Origin: a virus
Reading direction: 5' to 3' (one strand)
DNA: 31,381 nt
IMG/VR virus record: IMGVR_UViG_3300031704_000007
Coordinates: 1-31,381 of that record
Shown: positions 20,943 through 28,900 of the stretch, piece after piece
Numbering within the stretch: the first letter of the stretch is position 1
How the letters are laid out: the number at the start of each line of letters is the position of its first letter
The notes under the pieces: model-generated
Seen by the model: only the letters and a program-made list of their open reading frames with translations
Told to the model about the DNA's origin: nothing
Database searches by the model: none
Made by a program: the position numbers and the translations under genes

Positions 20943-21563
20943 ATGCTGCGCCTGAATATCTCCGCCGAGCCGGAGCGGCTGGCGCTGGCGGGCGGGGCGG
21001 CCATCATCATGGACCCGCCCACCACGGCGGCCTTCTATGCCGCCCAGGAGATGGCCCGCGCCCGCCTGCCGGGCCGCGACGACAAGGAGAAGGAGCCCGC
21101 CTACCTCAAGCGGGTAAAGCCGGTCCTCAAGGCCTATGGCGTGGACGCCTTCTATGGCCGCATGCCGCGCGAGACCGCCGAGAGGGCGCTTTTCGTCGCC
21201 ATGCTCTATGGCTGCCTCGCTGAAGTGCTGATCCGCGACTGGGAGGGGATCGGCGATGACACCGGCGCGCCGGTCCCGGTGACAATCCCCAATGTCCAGG
21301 CGGCCATGCGCTCGCCGCTGATCGGGCCGCCCGTGCGCGACCGGATCGAAGCCAGCATCGGGGCGGTGATTCACGAGGGAAACGCATCCGCGCCGCCGTC
21401 GCCCACTGGTGGGGAGGCGGCGCACAAGACTGCAGGAATTGCGCCAGCCTCGGCGAAGCCTGCAGCAAGGGCGGGCGCAGCCCGCACCCCGAAGACGGGC
21501 AGCTCCGCCTCTGCCCGCAAGTCGAACACGCGCCCGAAAGCTTCGAAGGCCAGCAAGTCCTGA
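20943..21563 (+). CDS. Tail assembly chaperone, gpG-like
   Basis: 206 aa, ATG immediately after the tube stop. Residues 1-140 form a helical domain (TTAAFYAAQEMARARLPG, KRVKPVLKAYGVDAFYG, TAERALFVAMLYGCLAEV). After the slippery site at codon 146-147 the zero-frame tail becomes low-complexity and basic (PAARAGAARTPKTGSSASA). In lambda the equivalent protein G and its -1 frameshifted version GT bring the tape measure and tube subunits together and are absent from the finished tail. The gene lies between the tube and tape measure genes, the usual position. Confidence 0.7.
   Translation: MLRLNISAEPERLALAGGAAIIMDPPTTAAFYAAQEMARARLPGRDDKEKEPAYLKRVKPVLKAYGVDAFYGRMPRETAERALFVAMLYGCLAEVLIRDWEGIGDDTGAPVPVTIPNVQAAMRSPLIGPPVRDRIEASIGAVIHEGNASAPPSPTGGEAAHKTAGIAPASAKPAARAGAARTPKTGSSASARKSNTRPKASKASKS
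21377..21383 (+). promoter_or_regulatory. -1 frameshift slippery site G GGA AAC
   Basis: The heptamer GGGAAAC is in the correct phase (G GGA AAC, zero-frame Gly-Asn) for simultaneous -1 slippage; lambda G/GT uses GGGAAAG. The -1 frame stays open from here to TAG 21740-21742. Confidence 0.75.
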
Positions 21564-21742
21564 CGCTGGTCCGCTCGGGCCTGTGCCTGCGCCACGGCCT
21601 CATGGGCGTGGCCGGCCTCGACCACGCCGAAGCCCGCGCCCGCCTCTCCAGCGTGCCCGGCCTGGTCGCCGCCCACCTGCTGGACGAAGCCGAAGCCGGG
21701 CTTCTAAAGGGGCTGGCGGCGCAGCGTGAGGATGGGGATTAG
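21381..21742 (+). CDS. T-like extension of gpGT, reached by -1 frameshift
   Basis: After the slip the frame reads KRIRAAVAHWWGGGAQDC, then RNC, CPQ and later VLTLVRSGLCLRHGLMGVAG and AAHLLDEAEAGLLKGLAAQ, ending at TAG. About 120 residues are added to the first 146 of the G-like protein (fusion about 266 aa). The extension has Cys-Arg-Asn-Cys and two further Cys within 35 residues, a possible small metal site, then a helical hairpin. It lacks an early start codon, so it depends on frameshifting. In lambda, the T domain binds the tube protein and G binds the tape measure. Confidence 0.7.
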
Positions 21743-22020
21743 CGTGGGTGTCTCCATGCGCTCGCGGGCTGACGCCCGCTCCGCCGCGCAGGCCCTCCGG
21801 CCTGCAGCCTTCCGCGCATAAAGCGCGGGCGCGCAGTCGCGCTAGCGGCCCACTGACGCGGGCCGGGCACGGACCATCAAACCCCTCGGCGGCGCAGCCG
21901 CCGCAAGGGCGACCGCCCGCCCGCAGCGAGCCGGACTTGCTCCGGCGCAGTGAGGAAGCAAGCCCGCGGACGCGGGCGCGCAGCCTGAAAAATACTGCAC
22001 GCGAAGGAGGATTGAAACAG
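21743..22020 (+). repeat. Repeat cluster ahead of the tape measure gene (type C module and A10)
   Basis: About 21757-21790 holds a module (GCGGGCTGACGCCCGC stem, CCGCCGCGC) that is the inverse of the end of A6. Further stems follow (CAGGCC/GGCCTG, GCGC pairs). A10 occupies 21886-22020: stem GGCGGC-GCA-GCCGCC, CCGCAAGG core with GGGC/GCCC stem, GCCGGA/TCCGGC stem, CCGCGGACGCGGG, and a tail with AAGGAGG ten bases before ATG 22021. The open frame through the cluster is not a gene. Confidence 0.75.
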
Positions 22021-24237
22021 ATGGCTTCACGCAATGCCGGCTCTGTCGTCATCCGCCTTGATCTGCGCGGGCAGGAAGAGATGAAGCGCCAGCTTGATGA
22101 GCTGGGACCGGCGGGCAAGCGCCTGGGCCGCGATCTTGAGAACGCCATGAAGCCGGTGGGCACTCAGGGCAAGATCGTCAAGGGCGCCATGAACGAAGCT
22201 GGCCAGGCGGTGGAAGGTCTGGCTCGCCAGGCCGGCCCGCTGGGCTCTGTCTTTCTCGGCTTGAACCCGATCCTCACTGGCATTGGCATTGCTGTTGGCG
22301 CGCTGGCGCTGGCGGTGCGCGAGGTGTTCGTGCTTATGGATCGCAGCCGCGAGACGGCCGAGTTCGCCGCTGGGCTGGAGACCGTCTCCCGCGAGGCCGG
22401 GATCGCCACGGACGAGGTGCTGGGATTCCGCACGGCTTTGCAGCTCGCCGATGGCGACGCGGCAGCGGCGGATTCGTCCCTGAAGAAATTCTCCGAGCGG
22501 CTGGGCGAGTTTCGCAATACCGGCCAGGGCGAGGGCAAAGACGCCTTCGCCGTGCTGGGCCTGACCGGCCCGGAGTTTGACCGTCTGCCTGTGGAAGACG
22601 CGCTCGACCGGGTGCTGGAGCAGCTGGCCCGGATCGAGGACCCGTCGCGGCGCCTGTCGCTGGCCGAGATGCTGGGCCTGGGCGATGCGGCCCCGCTGCT
22701 ACAGCGGGCCGGCGATGATATCGCGCGGATCCGCACCGAGGCTGACGCGATCAATGCGGCTTTCACCGAAGGCACGCTGGCTGAGTTTGCGGCTGCGGCC
22801 GAGACGATCCGCCTGGCTCAGGCCCGCGCCGAGCGGGCGCGCCAGCTGCAAAGCCTGGCTACGCTGGACGCCGAAGTGGCCCGTCAGGAAGCCATTGCCG
22901 GGTTTGAAAACCGGAAGGCTGCGCTGCTGGCGGAGCGAATTCCAGTGGAGGAGCGCTCCCTTGAGCTTTTAGGCCTGCAGCGCATTGAGCTGGAAACCCA
23001 GCTTGAGCGTCTGGAGCGCGCCTGGGAGGGCGACCGCACCGCCGCCGCCTTCCTGCCGGTCGTTCGCCGTGAGCTGGAGACAATCACGGGCTGGTATCAG
23101 CGCCGCGCCGAAGAAGCCGAGCGTGCCGCCGAGGCCGAAGAGCGCATGGCGGCCCTGACCGCCCGTGCCGAGCGCGATCTCGCCAACAGCTTTGTGGCCG
23201 CCCCCGCCGCCGACCCCGCCACCAACCTCACCCTGGAACGCCGCCGTGAGCTTGAAGCCCTGGTGGAGGCCCAGCTGCGCAGCCTCATGACGCCGCTTGA
23301 ACGTGTGGCGGTGCTGGAAGCCGACCTGCGCCTCGCGCGTGCGGCCGGGTTCGAGATCACCGAAGCCCAGATCGAACAGATCCTCACCGAAGCCCGCGCC
23401 CGTGAGGGTCTGGTCTCCGGGCTGGGGGATGAGCTGGCGGCCCGCCAGGCCATTCTGGACGCCGGCGCGGTCGTGCCGCGCCTGCGCCCGGCCAAGCGCG
23501 GCTCAGGCGTCCTGGACGGGCTGGAAGATCCCGCTGCGGCCAAGTTCAAGGTGCAGCAGGATCAGGCCGCCGAGGCCGGGCAGGTGCTGGAGGCGGCCAT
23601 CGAGCGCGATCGCGCGGCGCTGGCGTCGGGCGTGGCGCGCTTTGCGGCGGACGGCTTCCGCGCCGGGATGACGCGCGGCCTGGATGGTGCGCTTGGGACC
23701 ATGCGCGATCGCCTCTCGGACATGCTGATGGATGTGTTCTTCAATTCCATGCGCAACGGCATGATGAATGCGCTGAACGGCCTGAGTGTCGGCTCGGGCG
23801 GGCTGGGCGGCCTCGTGCGCGGGGCCGCTGGCCTGTTCGGTCTCAGCATTGGCGGCGGCGCGGCGGGTGGGGCTGCAGGGTTCGTGCCTGGACCCGGCGT
23901 CAAGACGCCCGGCCTTGATGGCGGCGGTGATCTGCTCATTGGCGGGCGCGGCATGGACCGCAGCCTCCTGTCCATTGACGGCTCCCCCGTGGCCCGCGTC
24001 GGCGCGGAAGAGCGCGTGCGCGTGGTGCCGCGCGGCGGTGAGGGGGCGCGGCCTGCCGTTCACCAGCATTTCCACATGCATGCGGAGGGGGCGGTGATGA
24101 CGTCTGAACTGATGGCCAGCCTGCAGGCGCAAGCCAATGACACCGCGGCTGTCGCCGTGGCCGAATCTGTCGATATCGCCGACGCGCGGGCCGCCAGGCG
24201 CGCTAAGCGCTCGCGCTATGCTCTGGGGCGTGGCTGA
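22021..24237 (+). CDS. Tail tape measure protein
   Basis: 738 aa from the ATG ten bases after AAGGAGG; the longer frame from 21748 is translated repeat. After a short N-terminal strand the protein is mainly long helices rich in Ala, Glu and Arg. A hydrophobic segment near residues 77-105 (VFLGLNPILTGIGIAVGALA) probably helps membrane passage. Coiled-coil candidates lie around 255-400. The end holds Gly-rich GGGLGGLVRG-type sequence and RSLLSIDGSPVARVGAEERV, common near the C-termini of phage tail proteins. At roughly 0.15 nm per residue the tail would be about 110 nm. Fits lambda H by position after GT. Confidence 0.82.
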   Translation: MASRNAGSVVIRLDLRGQEEMKRQLDELGPAGKRLGRDLENAMKPVGTQGKIVKGAMNEAGQAVEGLARQAGPLGSVFLGLNPILTGIGIAVGALALAVREVFVLMDRSRETAEFAAGLETVSREAGIATDEVLGFRTALQLADGDAAAADSSLKKFSERLGEFRNTGQGEGKDAFAVLGLTGPEFDRLPVEDALDRVLEQLARIEDPSRRLSLAEMLGLGDAAPLLQRAGDDIARIRTEADAINAAFTEGTLAEFAAAAETIRLAQARAERARQLQSLATLDAEVARQEAIAGFENRKAALLAERIPVEERSLELLGLQRIELETQLERLERAWEGDRTAAAFLPVVRRELETITGWYQRRAEEAERAAEAEERMAALTARAERDLANSFVAAPAADPATNLTLERRRELEALVEAQLRSLMTPLERVAVLEADLRLARAAGFEITEAQIEQILTEARAREGLVSGLGDELAARQAILDAGAVVPRLRPAKRGSGVLDGLEDPAAAKFKVQQDQAAEAGQVLEAAIERDRAALASGVARFAADGFRAGMTRGLDGALGTMRDRLSDMLMDVFFNSMRNGMMNALNGLSVGSGGLGGLVRGAAGLFGLSIGGGAAGGAAGFVPGPGVKTPGLDGGGDLLIGGRGMDRSLLSIDGSPVARVGAEERVRVVPRGGEGARPAVHQHFHMHAEGAVMTSELMASLQAQANDTAAVAVAESVDIADARAARRAKRSRYALGRG

Positions 24238-24812
24238 TGGCGATCCTTCTGCCGGGCGATGATTGCAAGGGGTTCAATCCTGTCATCATCCCCAGGCCGA
24301 CTCGCGCCATTTCGGCTTTCGGGACAGGGCGCCGCCGCTTTTACCGGCTGGGCCGGCACTGGCGGTTCACCGTGATGCTGCGCAAGATTCCTGATCACCG
24401 GGTCGAAGACTGGCTGGATCTGGAACGCGATGACGATGAGCATCTCTGGCCGATCCCTCAGGGCTTCTCCACCGCCGGCGCGGGCACGCCGCGCGTAAAC
24501 GGCGGCGGCCAGCTGGGCATGACGCTGAACACCGATGGCTGGACAGCCGGTTACACCATCGCCAAGGGGCGCTGGCTGCCCGTGATCACCGGCGCGCGCC
24601 GCTATCTCTACCGCACCCGCGCCGCCGTCACCGCCAGCGGCGCCGGCGTGGCCGCCCTGCCGCTCAGCCTGCCGCTGCGCGTCGCGCCTGCAAATGATGA
24701 TCTCATCGAAGCTGACGCGCCCAAGATCGAAGGCCTGGTGGATTTTGAAGGCTTCAAGATCACGCAAGGCTTCGCCGCCCCCACAAGCTTTATCATCACG
24801 GAGCAAGGCTGA
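24237..24812 (+). CDS. Distal tail protein (Dit-like), tentative
   Basis: 191 aa; ATG overlaps the tape measure stop (TGATG). Opening MAILLPGDDCKGFNPVIIPR, then RRRFYRLGRHWRFTVML, DHRVEDWLDLERDDDEHLWP, and beta-rich sequence to the end. Strand-rich proteins directly after the tape measure usually build the tail tip hub (lambda M or Dit). Single Cys, no enzyme motif. The stop overlaps the next ATG (TGATG at 24810-24814). The role is inferred from order and composition; the family was not identified. Confidence 0.55.
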   Translation: MAILLPGDDCKGFNPVIIPRPTRAISAFGTGRRRFYRLGRHWRFTVMLRKIPDHRVEDWLDLERDDDEHLWPIPQGFSTAGAGTPRVNGGGQLGMTLNTDGWTAGYTIAKGRWLPVITGARRYLYRTRAAVTASGAGVAALPLSLPLRVAPANDDLIEADAPKIEGLVDFEGFKITQGFAAPTSFIITEQG

Positions 24813-25429
24813 TGGACGCCATTGAAATCGCCGGCTGGCAGACCTCGAACCCGCACGCCTTTCTGGCGATCCGGCTTGAGCTGCCCGGCGAGACACTGCG
24901 CCTGACCTCGGGCGGCACGGTGGTGTTCGGCGGCGAAACCTTCCTGCCCGAACATCCGGAGTTCGGCCTGTTCAGCACGCTCGGTGCATTTGAGGACGGC
25001 GATGTGGACGCCGCCACCAGCCCGGATATCGGGTTTGAGCCGTTCACCGATACCGGGTTTGCCGATCTCACAGCGAGCGCCGCGCAGGGCTCGCCCTTCA
25101 CCGTCTGGTGGGGGCTTGTGGATCCGGCTACGGGCGCTGTTCTGGGCGCGCCGCCCGCCTATGCCCATGGATATCTCAACGTCTCCATGCCGTCCTTTGG
25201 CGTGGGCGCACGCCCGCTGACGCTCTCGACCTATACCGAAGAGCAATTCCAGCTGATCTTTGAGGGCGTGACCCTTGGTGATCACAGCGTCATCGCGCGC
25301 ACCATGCCGGACACCACCCGCAAGATTTACTGGCGCGCCAGCGAGCCCTATCCGGCCGGGGGCTATGGCGGCGGCGGGGGCGGCATCATAGGCGGCAATG
25401 ACGGCGGCCAGTTCGTGCAAACTTTCTAG
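24812..25429 (+). CDS. Tail tip assembly protein, gpL-like position
   Basis: 205 aa. Opening ASNPHA-like (TSNPHAFLAIRLELPGETL), VVFGGETFLPEHPEFG, a strand-rich middle including YAHGYLNVSMPSFGVGARP, then YTEEQFQLIFEGVTLGDHS and a Gly-rich end (YGGGGGGIIGGNDGG). The order tape measure, M-like, L-like, K-like, J-like is that of lambda. Lambda L carries an iron-sulphur cluster with four Cys near its C-terminus; this protein has no Cys at all, so homology to L is doubtful and only the position agrees. It is probably part of the baseplate hub. Confidence 0.55.
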   Translation: MDAIEIAGWQTSNPHAFLAIRLELPGETLRLTSGGTVVFGGETFLPEHPEFGLFSTLGAFEDGDVDAATSPDIGFEPFTDTGFADLTASAAQGSPFTVWWGLVDPATGAVLGAPPAYAHGYLNVSMPSFGVGARPLTLSTYTEEQFQLIFEGVTLGDHSVIARTMPDTTRKIYWRASEPYPAGGYGGGGGGIIGGNDGGQFVQTF

Positions 25430-25438
25430 GCGCACCCA

Positions 25439-25900
25439 ATGGCAAAACCGACCCTTCCCCCGCTCGTCGCGCGCGAGCGGGTTGTCCGCGCCTGCGTGGC
25501 GCGCTTTCGCGAAAAAAAGCGCCAGTATGGCAGCGTGGATTGCGTCAAGAGCACGGTCTTTGTCCTGCGCAAGGCGGGCGTAAAAATCCCCTTCCTGAAG
25601 GGCAAGACCTATGGCTCGCGCGCGACGGCGAAGGCGATCCTTGAGCAGACTGGCTGCGCCACGCTGGTGGACTGCATGGACGCGCTGGGCCTCACGCGCA
25701 TCGCGCCGCTCGCCACATTGCCGGGCGATATCATCGCGCTGCCCGTGCCCGAGGGTGACCCGTTTGGCGCCAGCCTTCTGATCGTTCACACGGCGGGCGC
25801 CCATCGCGTCTTCGGCTTTGATCCGCAAGACAGCCGGTTCCGCGTTGGCGTGCCGGAGCTGGCCGCCTGCCTCGCCGCCTGGAGAGTGCCCCATGGCTGA
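25439..25900 (+). CDS. NlpC/P60-like tail hydrolase (DUF6950-like)
   Basis: 153 aa. GSVDCVKSTVFVLRKAG places the probable nucleophile Cys35 at the start of a helix, as in NlpC/P60 proteins (FDCSG). PLATLPGDIIALPV (residues about 90-103) is the 'pGDLv.f' strand, and VHTAGAHRVFGF supplies His117 or His122. The overall pattern fits DUF6950-type proteins in phage tail modules. The domain would trim peptidoglycan during tail entry, and corresponds to the C-terminal half of lambda K. The start of the J-like gene overlaps the end of this one (25893-25900). Confidence 0.7.
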   Translation: MAKPTLPPLVARERVVRACVARFREKKRQYGSVDCVKSTVFVLRKAGVKIPFLKGKTYGSRATAKAILEQTGCATLVDCMDALGLTRIAPLATLPGDIIALPVPEGDPFGASLLIVHTAGAHRVFGFDPQDSRFRVGVPELAACLAAWRVPHG

Positions 25901-28900
25901 TCCGATCAGTGCAGTTTTTGCCGCCATTGGAAGCGCAATCGCGAGCGCCACGGCGGCCACTGCCAGCGGGCTGATTGCGCTTGGCGTCGGCGCCGGCGCG
26001 GCGAAGGCGATTGCCAGCTTCGTCATCCCGACCCTGATCAGCGCGGCGCTGTCCATTGGCGCCGCGGCTCTGCTCGCCCCGGATGTAAACCGGGAGGGCA
26101 GTCCCACCGACTGGCGGCCTGACCCGAATGCCGGGATTCCCGTGGTGCTGGGCCGTGCGGCGGTTGCCGGCCGCCTCATCCACATGGATGAGCACGGGCC
26201 GGACAATCGCTATGTAACAGCTGTGAACCTGTTGTCCGCTGGCCCGATCGATGCGCTCGAGAGCTTTCGCGCCGACCGGGTGCCGGTGAGTTTCAGCGGG
26301 ACGGGCGCCACCAGTCCGGCCGAGTTCGCCGACAGGATGTGGCTCTCTACTGCGCTGGGTTCACGGACCCAGACCACGGCCCTGTCCATTGGAAGCCTGC
26401 CCCATGGCGAGCCAAGCTTTGCCGGCTGGGACGCAAACTCCATCCTGCCGGGCCTCGCCCACACCCTCTGGACGCTTTATCACGACAGCAAGAGCTATCC
26501 GGGTGGAATGCCGGTGCCGCAGCACATTGTGCGCGGGGCCAAAATCTATGATCCGCGCAAGGACTCCACCTATCCCGGCGGCGCGGGCGCACACCGCCTT
26601 GATGACCCGGAGACGTGGGAATTCAGCAAGAATCCCGGCCTCCACGCTATCGGCTGGGCGCTGGCCCACACCGTCATCGATCCCAACACCGGCAAGGTGT
26701 TCCGCCTTGGCATCGGGGCCAGCCCGTCCGGGCTGAACTGGCCCGCCTTTGTTGAGCTGGCCAATGTCTGCGACGCCAATGGCTGGGACGTCTCGGCGGT
26801 CCCCACGTCCAGGGACAACCCCCACCAGGTCCTCAAGGCGATCCTGCAGGCCGGCGGCGCGCGCTATGACAGCCTGGCGGGCAAGATCAGCTGCGTCGCG
26901 CGCACCCCGCGCACCAGCGTCGTCACGGTGTCGGCGGCGGATACCGCCGGCCCGTTCGAGATCGAGGTCAATGCCGACCGGCTGACAAGGCGCAACACGA
27001 TCACCCCGCGCTGCGTGCAGGAAGACCACAACTGGCAGATGACGCCGCAGGATGTGGTGAGCGTCACCGAATACGTCACCGCCGATGGCGGCGCGCTCGC
27101 CCAGCCCCTGGACTTTCCCTATGTGGCCGTGGCGCCGGGCTCGGCGAACGTGAAGCAGCCCCGCCAGCTGGCCGCCTATGCCATGCTGGACAGCCGCGAA
27201 AGCCTTGTCGGCACGGCGCCCTTCCTGCCTCACATGGCCCAGCTGCAGCCGGGCGATGTGTTCACCGTGGACGACCCCGGCCTCCTTCTGGCCGGCGTGG
27301 AGCTGCTGGTTGTGAAGCGCGACATCGATGCGCCGAACAATATCGTGCAGATCACCTTTATCAGCGAGAGCGCGGGCAAGCATGATTTTGCCCTGGGCCG
27401 GACCAACACGCCGCCCACGCCGCCGGGCCTGACGGCGCCGGACATCCGCGCCGTGCCTGCGCCGTCTGCGGCGATCTTTTCCGCAACGCCGGGTGCGGGC
27501 CGCCAGCCCTCCATCACGCTCACGGCGTCCAATATTGATGCGGCGCATCGCGGCTATCTGGTGGAGCTGCGCCGCACCACCGACCTGGCCGGCGACCCGA
27601 TCAGCTATCCCGACAACGATACAGGCTGGGAGGTCTATGGCGAATACGACATCGCCACCGAGCAGGTCATCATTACCGGCCTTGAGCCCGCCACCGGCTA
27701 CCAGATCGCGATCCGCTATGTAAGCGAATACCGGATCCTCGGTGAGCGCCGCATCCTGACGACGATCACCACCGGCGCCATGGTCGCCAGCGACAGCGCT
27801 GCGGTGGGCGACCTGATCGATAGCGAAGAGTTTGTCGCAGAGGGGATTTTGCGCCTGTCAAAGGCGCTGGCGGAGCTTCGCAACTGGCTTGATGACGAAG
27901 TTTATCTCGAAGGCCAGCCCGTCACCGCCAAGGTGATCGAAGAGCGCGAAGAGCGCGAGACGGAAAGCGCGGCGGTTCTTGATGCGGCTGAGGCTGGTGA
28001 TGCAGCCGTCGCTGCGCGCGTGCGCCGTCTGTCGGCCCCGTCCGAAAACCTGATTGCGGACACCTGGAACAGGGCTGGGGGGTCTCAGGACTGGCGCGAT
28101 CAGACCGGCGCCCCGGCGCAGATCGTGCCCAAGACAGGCTTCGCGGCGCTGCGCGCCTACCACACCGCGACGGGGGCAGGGCAGGGTCTCCAGCTTGTCC
28201 ATCTGCCGCGCAAGCGTGTTGAGGCGGGCGAGGTCTATGAGGTCTCCGCCAGGCTCACGGTCTCCGGCACAGCCTCTGCGCCCAAGCTGAAGCTGGCCAT
28301 CTACGCCACGCAGGATGGCGCCACGCCGTCAGCCACCCTGGCTGTGGAGTTGGACAGCGGTGTGCGCGACGGCAGCGCCAGCGTAACCATTCCGGCTGGC
28401 GGCGGCTGGGCTCGCTTTGAGGCTGAAAGTATCAGCACAGGCGCGGGCGCCGGGGCGTTCGAGCTTGAGGGTTCGCTCTGGCGTCTGGCGGATACCGGGC
28501 AGTCAGCCATCAGCGCGGCGCCCAGCAAGGAGGATCCGAGCCTCGCCTTCATCAAGCAGGTGCAGGCGGTCACATCGACCATTGCCGTGCAGAGCGACCG
28601 GCTGCGCGTGGCTAATACACACGCCCTTGCAGAGATCCGCAACATCGTCGTGGCGCAGCTGGGCGACCAGTCCGCGCTCGTCTCTCAGGTGGAAACGCTT
28701 GAGGCCAGCGTTGGCACGCTCAGCGCGACGCTGACCACGCTGCAGGAGACCGTTGCCGGCGTGGTCGAGGAAGCGGTTCTGATCGAGCGGCTTCAGGTCG
28801 GCACGGTGCTTAACCGCATCCGCGATCCGCTCTTTGACCGCGGCTCCGAGGACTTCATCACCGACTCTGCTCCGCCCGTGCTGGTGAAGGAAGGCGGTAC

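Noticed and set aside
21748-22020. 91-codon N-terminal extension of the tape measure gene
   Set aside because: This stretch is repeat DNA; the ATG at 22021 has a strong AAGGAGG at good distance.
861-22020. CRISPR array
   Set aside because: The repeats are scattered between genes in mixed orientation and composed of several hairpin modules, without regular spacers.
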